A DNA stretch of 28,700 nucleotides, from the NCBI GenBank assembly GCA_000934455.1, contig KN883007.1, forward strand, positions 82,106 through 110,805. Reading direction: 5' to 3'. The translations under genes were made by a program, and so were the position numbers. The notes beneath the pieces were generated by a model. The model searched no databases and was not told the origin of the DNA. It was given only the letters and a program-made list of their open reading frames with translations. Positions within the stretch are counted from its first letter, which is position 1, and the number at the start of each line of letters is the position of its first letter. Source of the stretch: Apostichopus parvimensis. Lineage: Eukaryota; Echinodermata; Holothuroidea; Aspidochirotida; Stichopodidae. Shown here piece after piece: positions 19,574 to 28,101 of this stretch.

Positions 19574-19756
19574 CTAGTTATGCCTGAAAATATACCCAGT
19601 AAAAAGGCCCGTCTCAATACCATCAAGGCTCCATAGGCTGATTACTAGCAACCCCATGTACAATTTCAGAAGGGTGAATTTGAAGGGGCACTGGCAGGGC
19701 TTGGACTCTTTGCAGTGGCAGGGCTTGTACTTGGAAGAGCAACAGCATGGGTCCAT
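19574..19756 (-). CDS. small Cys-rich frame, metallothionein-like N-terminus (uncertain)
   Basis: From an ATG in good context (AAGATGG, 19754-19756 on the plus strand) the minus strand encodes MDPCCCSS, then KPCHCKESKPCQC, followed by a hydrophobic non-Cys stretch to a stop at 19574. Seven Cys in the first 24 residues, two C-x-C pairs, lysines next to cysteines and an MDP start are metallothionein-like traits. The non-Cys tail may be read-through into an intron, but no strong donor was seen. An in-frame ATG two codons upstream (19762) is also available. A TTTTATTTAG acceptor-like site lies just before it. Against it, the Cys pattern comes from a short internal repeat (GGCAGGGCTTG twice on the plus strand), and the opposite strand is also open. 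Confidence 0.3.
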   Translation of the reverse strand: MDPCCCSSKYKPCHCKESKPCQCPFKFTLLKLYMGLLVISLWSLDGIETGLFTGYIFRHN

Positions 19757-19779
19757 CTTCATGAGAGTCTCTAAATAAA
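19670..19779 (+). CDS. candidate terminal exon, hydrophobic C-terminus (uncertain, opposes Cys-rich frame)
   Basis: After a TTTCAG acceptor-like site (ends 19669), frame 0 reads 34 codons. They contain a membrane-like stretch ALAGLGLFAVAGLVLG followed by charged and aromatic residues, and a TAA stop at 19772-19774 that overlaps AATAAA (19774-19779). A GT-rich stretch (GTGTTGAGTGTTTG) follows about 30 bases later, as at a poly(A) site. The frame entering in phase 2 is open as well. The polypyrimidine tract is weak and no upstream exon is known. Only one of this frame and the antisense Cys-rich frame is likely to be real, and neither may be. Confidence 0.2.
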
Positions 19780-21905
19780 ATTATTGCTGGTGATGAATGC
19801 AAACCAGTGTTGAGTGTTTGATTCAGCGGGTAGTACTAAAAGTAGCGATTGTTACGAAATGCTTGCATGTATTGTTTTGTGTGGATACCGGGTGTACCAC
19901 ATCGATGTATTCTAAGTGAGTATTTCATGATCTCCAGGCGTCCTTATGTCCCTATCCACACAGAAAAGTTATTTCACTGCCATGAATAGTTCTCTTATCA
20001 TTCGATATGGAGTTCCATGATATAAGCAATTGCATTCCATTAGTTTCATGACGCTAAGTTATCTAATTTCGCGAATTATGTACCAACGTGGAACCACTCT
20101 ACTCGTACTCTACTCGTAAGTCACCACTCTACTCGTAACTTGTATTCGTAACCTCTATATTCGTGTGCGTATTTATTTGCTGTGAACTTGACTTCGTTAC
20201 AGGAAGATTTGAAGAGAAATGGATACTAATCCGTGGTAAAGGATTTTTTCAGCGAATATACTAATTTTCAAAAATTGGAAATGATGATATTCATGCCCAA
20301 AAAATAATTTTTCTAACGGTTCGAAAGTGGGCAATTTACTTTCGGAAAATACCGCCGAAAGTCCCTTTCCGCTCCTTTTTTGTGTCTTTCGTCAATAACG
20401 ATTAGATTAATTAAACACCTTTTTCTTCATCAAATCCAACTATTACCAGACATAAATTGGATAATGACTGAGAAATTGACCTTCAAAAAATTAGGTTTTA
20501 CCTCATAATATCAAGTTTCACCTGATGAAATATTAATGAGGAGTGACGTGAAGAGACCCCGTGCAAATATATTCTACAAGAAAAGAAAGCACTTTTCGCA
20601 CCGCTGGGGACTGACTAGTGGTTGGGATGTCAGAATACACAAATGGAAGAAGATGCAGCGGTGGTACCAGAAATTCAAAAGTGTTGGGGGTTGGGGTCAA
20701 GCATACAGTTTGCGGAGGGGGGGGTCCAACTTGGATAAAGTGCACATCACACAAAACATTAGGTGAGATGTAAACCCAACCCCCCCCCCCTTCCATCCCA
20801 TGCTTTATCGGTCAACGAAATATTAATTTATGACACTAAATTGTTACATGAACTTCAAGATTGTGACAAAACTTAAATGTCATATATTACACCAGGGTGG
20901 GAAAATTCAACTTTTCTAGAGGGATGTTGATTGATGTTGAGTGATTTGCTGCACATCGTTTTGAAAAGTAAGAAAAGCTGCACCTTGTTTTATAATATAA
21001 AGGTCTATGGACACCTATGAAAAACATTGTCCTAATCTCTCTGACAGGCATTCAAAATTAAGTAAATAGCTGCAACTCCCATCAAAATCCATCAAAGATT
21101 GACTATTTTACAAGTCTTTTTCTCAATTCTAGTCTTATTTATGAATAATCATTAGCTCATTATGCACATTGATGATGTACAGGGAGTGACTGAGTACTTT
21201 TTTGCTACCTTATCCCTTTTGTTTTCACAACCTTTGTCTCAAGGATACTGAACAAATGTTTGAGCCCAAAGGCGATTTTTAAAATATATTTTATTGTCTT
21301 TTATGAAAAGAAGCAAAACTGTAATGTTATTATTCTATGTCCAACTAAACCACATTTGTCAGCTCTTGAATATCATTATAACGTTACCACCACATAACAC
21401 ATGTACACAGCATATTACATAATAATAGCCACCACTAGTATCCCCATAAATAATTTCAAAAATTTTAACATGAAAAAATATAGTGTCATGTTTGCAAGTA
21501 GCGAATATCTTTAAAACAGTAGTACAGTACTGTCATATATAAACTGCCAATAAGAAAAATTACATTTTGAAAGGTTACATTTTGGCAAAATATCAGAAAA
21601 CATGAGTAATAATGATTACCACGGACCCTTTTCCAAGTGGCTACAAGACCCCATTCCTCTTTTTATTTTTCCGGGCTGTGGCATGCTCCCCCCCCCCCCA
21701 CTGACTGGTACCCGGGATAAACCGCCTCCAGCTTAGCTTGTAACTGGCATATCACCTTTAACAGTGTCAGAGTTAACACTTTCACAATATCTCTTAGAGC
21801 TGATAAACATTTTCCAAACATGACATCATTCAATACCGTTAAGTAAAATTAGTACATTTCATTCGTAGGGAAATTCCAGCCTATAGAGTTGTTGTGGGAG
21901 GTTAA
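19780..21905. other. spacer with short simple repeats
   Basis: Contains repeated CTACTCGTA words (20098-20145), a G-rich/C-rich pair (TTGGGGGTTGGGG near 20690 and an AACCC..C11 tract near 20778) and a C10 run near 21691. The opposing frames at 20533-20796 lie over the G/C tracts and are not supported. No RNA gene is seen. Confidence 0.4.
20182..20201 (+). repeat. second copy of the 20-bp word at 18065
   Basis: Exact direct repeat of 18065-18084, 2117 bp away. The last bases CGTTACAG could also serve as a splice acceptor. Confidence 0.8.
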
Positions 21906-22338
21906 CTTTGAGAGATCCTATAACCGCATAGCAGATGGCTGATAAGTGGACATTTTAAATTTCCAGACAGTTTTGATAGACATTTTCTACCTTCCTACTT
22001 TCCGTCAACATTTGTTTTCTCTACGTTTACTCGGATGATGCATTCTGAGAGAATAAGAGAATGCTAGCTACGACAATCTTCATACAGTTGTGCTACGGTT
22101 ATTGACTGTGGAGATGAAATTTGGCTTTTGGAGAGATTCTATACCTGCATGGCAGATGGCTGATAAGTGATGTGGACATTTTAAATTTCCAGACAGTTTT
22201 GATAAAGACATTTTCTACCTTCCTACTTTTCGTCAACATTTGTTTGCTCTACGTTTATTCGGATGATTCATTCTGAGAGAATAAGAGAATGCTAGGTCGG
22301 ACGATCTTCAAACAGTTGTGCTACGATGATTGACTGAA
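21906..22338. repeat. tandem duplication, ~219-bp unit
   Basis: Two units start at about 21906 and 22125. Shared landmarks are GCAGATGGCTGATAAGTG, GGACATTTTAAATTTCCAGA, CAGTTTTGATA, CATTTTCTACCTTCCTACTT, CGTCAACATTTGTTT and ATTCTGAGAGAATAAGAGAA. The second unit has small insertions. It is non-coding in all frames I checked by eye. Confidence 0.93.
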
Positions 22339-22801
22339 ATTTTAACCACACCTTTTTCTGGGATTAGTTCTTGAAACATACTCAAAGATAATGAATGTAG
22401 TTTTCTGAGGGATATCTAGATGGGGAGGGTTTTAGGCTTTTAGGTTTTCATCAAGATTGTTAAGCTAACAAGAATTGTTTTCTTCTTCAATACACATATT
22501 ACAAGCACCAGACTCAGGCTTGTATGTGTTAGGTTTGCCTAAGTGCTTTGAATAGTTAACCGTTTCGTCTTTCGAGATCCCAAATGTGCTTCGATAGCCT
22601 CAGTTTCTTTTTTCGTATTTCTGAGAAGATTTCGAAGAAAGAAATGGAAGTAGGTTTTATTTCGTAGTGTGAGATCATCTTTGCCTGAGGATTGCCTTGT
22701 AAACGGACTAGCAAAAAGACAGTGTAACTTCTACACGGTGTGTTACTATTGCTTTACCTCAGTATTGAGCTCTCTCTGCTGTTCTTGATGTGCTTCCTAA
22801 A
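22339..22801. other. spacer, nothing recognised
   Basis: No gene, RNA or repeat structure recognised. Confidence 0.4.
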
Positions 22802-22988
22802 TGTGTATATATATAACTATATAAATATTTACATAACTATATATATATATAACTATATATATAACTATATAAATATTTACATAACTATATATAGATATAT
22901 ATAACTATATAACTATATAAATATTTACATAACTATATATATATATAACTATATATAACACTATATATATATATATATATATTTATAT
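22802..22988. repeat. AT-rich tandem tract with ~48-bp period
   Basis: ACTATATAAATATTTACATA occurs three times (near 22817, 22865 and 22913), embedded in TA dinucleotide runs. The tract is nearly all A/T and partly self-complementary. Confidence 0.9.
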
Positions 22989-23993
22989 ACACACAGACAC
23001 ATCGGAATGGGTGGTCCACAGTGGTATCATGCGTTTGGTATGTGATAAACATCTTCAAGGAAACTAGGGCAGACACACATGTCTATGATTGTAAACGGAG
23101 AGTCTTGCAAATAACGTATGTAATATCCTAAAGAACGCTTTGAGGTCGTGCCATTTGGCTTTCAGGAAATAACTTTGTATATCTAAAGTCTAAACTTCTT
23201 CCTGATTCTGAGTTTCAACCAACTATTTGCTGCATTCGGGATTGGATATTTAAGTGCGCGAGATCGTAACTACATTGACCCGATGTCGGGGAATATGGTA
23301 AGGGGTTTATTATTTTATGTCTTGGTCTCAATTAACTTGTCTTATTACTATATGTGCATTGTTTAGGCAAGACGATTGTTGCGTAAGTATCAATAGCGAT
23401 AGTACAGTGTTATTCTCAATGTATATACCATAAAAATATCGATGCACACCGAACATGAAGGACAAGTGGTATGTTAGTCTGACATACGGTAGCTTCCGGT
23501 ATATTGCAATACAGAGATCGAGACATTATTTTTGTTCAATCGTGCTGTGATGTATATTTCAAAGTTGTAGTAGATTGATAGTTCTTCTTGTTTTAAATTA
23601 ACAATTAACTGGTAAATCCAGATGGAGTAATCAGCTATATGGAAGTCATTAACAACTGTTTATCAAGTTTACTTCATGGAATTACAACCCATGACAAATA
23701 GCGTTTGTAGGTAATAAGCTGAAGACTTTATCTAGTCAAAACAGCTAACAGCCTTCAGATGCTAAATTTAACTCGTTTACTGTCGCTTATGGCATATATG
23801 CGAATCTAAACACTACGCAGAGGTAAATGTCTATAGGTCTGTATAGGTAATATAAGTAGAAGCATACCTAAATAAGCCAAATTCCGTTGAGATTTTAATT
23901 CTAATCTACAGCTCCATGTTTTTATCTGCACTATAATTCTATGGTCATTAAGATAATCCTAGTTTACATATCTATCTATATCTATATTTATAG
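22989..23993. other. spacer apart from the candidate exon at 23283
   Basis: AT-rich spacer. Apart from the ATG-plus-donor site described separately, nothing is recognised. Confidence 0.35.
23247..23303 (+). promoter_or_regulatory. candidate short first exon with donor
   Basis: A TATTTAAG box (23247-23254) precedes, by about 30 bases, ATGTCGGGGAATATG (23283-23297; Met-Ser-Gly-Asn-Met), which is followed by donor GTAAGG. The arrangement matches a minimal TATA promoter with a very short first coding exon. It could equally be chance, since no downstream exon was identified. Confidence 0.2.
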
Positions 23994-24400
23994 AGATACT
24001 TTGAACAATCTTTGTTAATGAAATGGAAATGAACGACAAAGGCAAATGAATATATATTTAATTGAAATTGTAGTGAGTTGGAAAATCCAGAAGAGTGAAA
24101 AAACTTCCAGCCTCCACAGGGATTCGAACTCAGGCCTCCCGCTTTATATGCGGACACCCTAACCACTAGGCTATGGACGCTGATTGTGTGTCCAGAGGTT
24201 CGAAACCGGTAAGGAAGGTCGTAATTCCACTGTTGGTGTTTGCCACCTGTATCGAATAATACCAGTCCTGATTTGGTGACATATTTGCCTTACTCTAGAG
24301 ATCAAACATGATGCTAAACAACTTGAAATCATTTGTGATTCCTAAAGCCGGATCTCGAAAGAGATTCTTTGAACAGACTCTGTTAAATGAAATGGAAGAT
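23994..24400 (-). mobile_element. probable tRNA-derived SINE unit with repeated tail
   Basis: The tRNA-like head at 24109-24180 (minus) is followed by a T6 run and an AT-rich 3' part ending near 23995. The tail region (GATACTTTGAACAATC..TGTTAATGAAATGGAA, about 23995-24027) recurs at 24363-24393 as GATTCTTTGAACAGAC..TGTTAAATGAAATGGAA. That second site is upstream of the head in the minus sense. Two same-orientation SINE copies, the upstream one keeping only its tail, would explain this. A long target-site duplication is less likely because the matches are imperfect. Confidence 0.5.
24109..24180 (-). tRNA. tRNA-like sequence, nominal anticodon AUA (SINE head or pseudogene)
   Basis: On the minus strand the acceptor GCGTCCA/TGGAGGC has one G-G mismatch. 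There is an A-box-like TAGCCTAGTGG, an anticodon stem TCCGC/GCGGG with loop ATATAAA, and a B box GAGTTCGAATCC (plus 24120-24131), with T6 termination at plus 24098-24103. The loop in register would give anticodon AUA, decoding the Tyr codon UAU, but animal tRNA-Tyr uses GUA and normally has an intron. The body does not resemble tRNA-Tyr, so decoding function is doubtful. A polymerase III-competent SINE head fits better. Confidence 0.5.
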
Positions 24401-25299
24401 ATGCAGATATATAAATATATATGTAGCTAACTTTCATTGTCTTAAATTGCGAATATTAAATTAGTATGTAGTTTCCAGCTTGAACTTAGTCGGCCCAAAA
24501 AAGTGTAAGAAGTAAGATCCCTTGAGTCACAACAAAATCTGACAAAATAAACTGCAAAGTTGCACACTGAAAATAATTCTAGAAATCAAAATATTAGTTG
24601 CTAACATGCACGTACAGTGAGATCCACCAGATAGCAAACGTGTAAATTACTGATCCTGTGCACAAGTTGTACAGTGCTTCCCATGCCAGGGTGTACAACT
24701 ATATGAATGCTAGTACATGCTGAAAATGAATGCTAAACCATGCATATTGTATCAGCCCATAGACTGTATACTGGTTGAAAGGAGAAAAACCATTGTAGGG
24801 AATTCCCCTTTATTTCAACATTGTAGGGAATTCACCTTTATTTCATAACCTTGCACATGTGCATTATATACAGAAGGAAACACCCAGTTGATTTAAATGC
24901 ATGCTTGTAAAACTAATTTATACGAAAATGATTGGAGCAGATCGTCTTAGATAATTGAATTAATTGCCCTCTGGAAATCTTGAAATTGTCGGTAAAAGTT
25001 GAAAAAAGTTTGGCAGAAAATTAAATTAACCGAGAAGTGGTTTTTAACACCACAGACCAACACAATGTACGTAGCAATAGGGCATGTATTAAATATTGAC
25101 TACACATGCCTTGCATTGCTGTATAAAAATAACACATAAATTGTACTAAGCTGAACAGTACACACACATACACACAAGACCTCAGCCTAGGGTGCTATAC
25201 ACAACACCTGTTGCACAGTGTATATGCCTGCACTGAGATCTACTGTACAGTTAGCTAGGCTAGCTATACACATTAAGCTATGAAAGAAGACTGACCTAA
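24401..25299. other. spacer with one short tandem duplication
   Basis: CATTGTAGGGAATTC(C/A)CCTTTATTTCA occurs twice in tandem at 24791 and 24819 (28-bp period). Nothing else is recognised. Confidence 0.5.
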
Positions 25300-25578
25300 A
25301 TTGATATCCTTAACAGATATCACTTAAAGAATGTTACTTTAGTTATGACATGTAAGGGTAAAGCTAATAGGTACTTACAACAAACTTATGTGAAAATTCC
25401 TCATCCATATATGCCTGGTTTATTGCACTCAGATATTGACATGCGTGAACTTAACTATGCTCACACTCACAGTCAACCAGGACTGCAAAATCAACCAGCA
25501 CAGTGGGTTAGGGAAAACAGGATGATGTCATGGGGAACAACCTTTATTGCACAATCAGTTAGTGTAAATTGTGTATAG
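25300..25578 (+). CDS. unrecognised open frame, exon-like composition
   Basis: The frame is open from 25300 to a TAG at 25576-25578, with the first ATG at 25345 (77 codons from there). Composition is mixed, without homopolymer or tandem artefacts, for example PHPYMPGLLHSDIDMREL and QPAQWVRENRMMSWGTT. A weak acceptor (CCTTAACAG, ends 25316) keeps the frame, so it could be a terminal exon instead of a complete gene. I do not recognise a family, membrane segment or signal peptide. A frame of this length arises by chance often enough in 28 kb that it remains unproven. Confidence 0.25.
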   Translation: MDILNRYHLKNVTLVMTCKGKANRYLQQTYVKIPHPYMPGLLHSDIDMRELNYAHTHSQPGLQNQPAQWVRENRMMSWGTTFIAQSVSVNCV

Positions 25579-25667
25579 ATTTGCTTGGCAGAAAACTTGG
25601 ACAGTGAGTGATATTCACTGTTATACAGACATACCAGACACAGAATAAATATATTTTTAAGAGTAAG

Positions 25668-25700
25668 TGGGGCGAGGGGGGGTAAGAATGGGGGAGGGGA
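25668..25700 (+). other. G-quadruplex-like motif 1
   Basis: Four G runs (4, 7, 5 and 4 long) with short loops on the plus strand. Confidence 0.7.
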
Positions 25701-26014
25701 CTATGTTTGGCTCCAATAAACAAGTCTTCATTGAGATTTATTGGTTTCAGTTTATTGCTATTAATATCTGCATTTTGACTGAGAGAAACTGTAAAGCCAA
25801 AAGTTGTTCCATTTTGAGCTCTAACAATCAATGGCAGCAAATATCTCATGCTGTTTTGCTACCCCCTCCCCCACCTTTCCAAAATTATATGACAGCAAAG
25901 TGTATCCTAAACAACTGTAACCCAGCAGCCACTGTTACTGGTTGGCACAGTTTAGTTTCACAGTAATAAACTTTTGACTGTGGAGTATACTGTCAGGCAA
26001 AGCTGTAAAGATGC

Positions 26015-26049
26015 TGGGGTGGGGGTGGGGGCTGGGGTGGGGGGAGGGG
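26015..26049 (+). other. G-quadruplex-like motif 2
   Basis: Six closely spaced G runs of four or more separated by 1-2 base loops on the plus strand, the densest such motif in the window. Its complement produces the Pro-rich minus-strand frame at 25993-26274. Confidence 0.75.
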
Positions 26050-26231
26050 AAGAGCTGCTGTAGCCTCAGGCATCGAGGTTGCAAAACTGGGGCCTAGACA
26101 AATGTGGGATAAAGAAAAGTGTACTCTCATTTTCATGACACTAAGAAAAACTGATGAGTGGTGAACAATGATACACAATTGTTCCAATGACCCAACGACC
26201 AGCTGTCTCTCGCAGCCCCTGTTGGTTGGAT

Positions 26232-26265
26232 GGGTGTGGGGGCGGTAGGGGGTGGGGGAGTGGGG
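26232..26265 (+). other. G-quadruplex-like motif 3
   Basis: Five G runs of 3, 5, 5, 5 and 4 bases with loops of 1-5 bases. Confidence 0.7.
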
Positions 26266-26362
26266 AACAGTCAAAGAGACTGGGATTTGAAAGGGAGAAA
26301 AACAATTATTCCTGACTTTGAGTTTTGAATTATAACAAATGAGAGAAAGAGAATTTGCTCAC

Positions 26363-26437
26363 CATTCCGTAGCGGTTGGTTTGAGTGAAGACTGGACAAC
26401 GAAGCCGAATGTATGGAGGCCAAACTCGGAGCATACC
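26363..26437 (-). CDS. exon-like 75-bp block (candidate internal exon)
   Basis: On the minus strand a pyrimidine-leaning stretch ending TTCATATCCATAG precedes a 75-bp block that ends GGAATG followed by donor GTGAGC. The block has a length divisible by three, is open in frame 0 (GMLRVWPPYIRLRCPVFTQT, then five more residues) and is richer in GC and CpG than its AT-rich flanks. Another frame is also open. A possible next exon starts after a strong acceptor (CACATTTGTCTAG) near 26095, but it runs into the G-rich tract and I could not recognise a product. Treat as a hint of a minus-strand gene only. Confidence 0.25.
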
Positions 26438-26499
26438 CTATGGATATGAACATATCAAAAAGAATTTTAGTAAATGAGTATAATGACAACAACAACGCT

Positions 26500-27119
26500 A
26501 CTACAACTAATACTGGCCCACAGTTTCTTAATTAAACCGGTCGCTGAAACAAAAATTTGGAATTTGATAAACTTTCCCAGAAATTTTGACATGCCATTCA
26601 GCTTTACCAAATATATTCGTGTTGACGTACTAACATTGCCAGAAAAATGAGGCTAGTGAAAATCTTCTCACATGGTATTTGTGTTTTGGTGTTCATATTT
26701 GTCCAGGTAAACCATCAAACCTATTGAAGAAGATTACAATACATCAAAGCTATTTGACATGCCCCCAAAATAATTCTGGGAAGAGTTATGACCAATCATT
26801 ATCTAATAATATATGTATGAATAGCATCACTAGAATATCTTTGACTAAATTCTACCTTCTTTGTATTGTTGGGCATTCTTGTCTGTGTACTTCCTAAAAT
26901 TCAACTGTATTACTCATAATTTTTATAAACAGTATTTGACAAAATTGTGTAAAAAGAGGGCAGTCTTTTCATTTGCAAAATGTAACTTACTTGTAACTGA
27001 GGGCGCTATACAGTTTTAATCATTTGGCCACTTTTTGATAATAAAAAGAAAACAGCACAACTAGCTGTGCTGGATGAACTGGAACTGTTCATGCACTTAC
27101 CAGTGTTGGAAGTGGAGGT
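26500..27119. other. spacer with two minus-strand donor-like sites
   Basis: Minus-strand CACTG|GTAAGTGC (near 27105) and TTACAA|GTAAGTT (near 26990) match donor consensus well, but no bounded exon could be drawn. The plus frame at 26679-26897 is unsupported. Confidence 0.25.
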
Positions 27120-27148
27120 GGGGGGGGGGGGGGGGGGGGCGGGATGGG
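27120..27148 (+). repeat. G20 homopolymer and flanking G runs
   Basis: Twenty consecutive G (27120-27139), then CGGGATGGG. Such tracts are prone to sequencing and assembly length error. Confidence 0.9.
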
Positions 27149-27544
27149 AGAAAATTTACGTGTTCTCGGACAATACAATTTTTTTTTTCAATTAAATCCA
27201 GAAATGATACTGGGAAGGGGCTTCACTGAAAATTTGGGGCGTTTTTGTATTCATTGTCAATAACAATGAATGCCAAAGTGACTGGGATATTTGTACATAT
27301 GTAGATTAGTATATGGCTAGATCCTATCTTGCGAAAATATACACACAACAGCGATTAAGTTTAATTTGAAAGTTAAAGGTTTACAGTCATGTTTGAGGCC
27401 AAGTTCCCCTCAAACGACTTAACAACACTAACCACTGGTCATTGGTAGCTTGTTACACCCACACACCAAAGTGTGCACAATTCAAACAATCTCTCCTGAG
27501 GCACTACAGTGCACCACATCTAAGTGTCCCCTGGGGGGTTTCCC

Positions 27545-27750
27545 ATAGGGTACAGCAACAAACCAGGCGCACGCAACTAATACCAACTTATATGTTCAAG
27601 TAACTTCGCAAGTCCCCATTTATACACCTGGGTGAATAGAGGCAATGGAGATAAAGTGTCTTGCCCAAGGACACAAAGTTTTGATCTGGTCAGGACTGGA
27701 ACCTGTAAACCTTAGATCACAAGTCCACTACCTTGACCACAATGTTCTGA
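27545..27750 (-). mobile_element. SINE with tRNA-like head and MetaSINE-like core
   Basis: In minus orientation the head has an A-box-like TGGTCAAGGTAGTGG (plus 27725-27739) and a B box GGTTCCAGTCC (plus 27693-27703). It is followed by a core with TGTGTCCTTGGGCAAGACAC (plus 27655-27674) and a CCTCTATTCACCCAGG / TATAAATGGGGAC block (plus 27612-27645). The core closely resembles the conserved central domain of the animal SINE superfamily I know as MetaSINEs, recalled from memory. The 3' boundary is uncertain. Confidence 0.7.
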
Positions 27751-27867
27751 TGTGAGACCTGATCTCTAAATATGTCTTACAGATTTTATAAAAAGTTCAA
27801 ATATTTAAAAATTAAACATGAATGAACAAGTGGAACAAAAAAATCACAATATGAAGATAAGTCCACA

Positions 27868-27938
27868 AAAAAAGAAAAAAAAAGAAAGGAAAAAAAGAAG
27901 AAAAAAAAGAAAGAAAAAAAAGAAAAGAAAAAAGAATC
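27868..27938 (+). repeat. A-rich purine tract (AAAG/AAAAAG)
   Basis: Nearly pure A with interspersed G. It makes a spurious Lys/Arg-rich frame at 27818-28021. Confidence 0.9.
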
Positions 27939-28041
27939 TTTCCTTCCTGACCAGTTTGAACTTTGAAGATATAGATATATATCATAGAATTTGCAGTTGT
28001 GTATTAAGTCTGAACAATTAAATAAAAGGGTAGGAAATCAG

Positions 28042-28101
28042 GAAATACCATACATATTCATGAAATACCATACATATTCATGAAATACCATACATATTCA
28101 T
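28042..28101. repeat. 20-bp tandem repeat, 3 perfect copies
   Basis: GAAATACCATACATATTCAT three times without mismatch. Confidence 0.97.

Noticed and set aside
25993-26274. 93-codon minus-strand frame with Pro-rich end
   Set aside because: The Pro run comes from the G-quadruplex-like tract on the other strand.
27818-28021. Lys/Arg-rich frame
   Set aside because: Translation of an A/G-rich simple repeat.
28042-28101. Three perfect 20-bp repeats considered as a CRISPR-like array
   Set aside because: The repeats are directly adjacent without spacers and the DNA is clearly from an animal; a plain tandem repeat.
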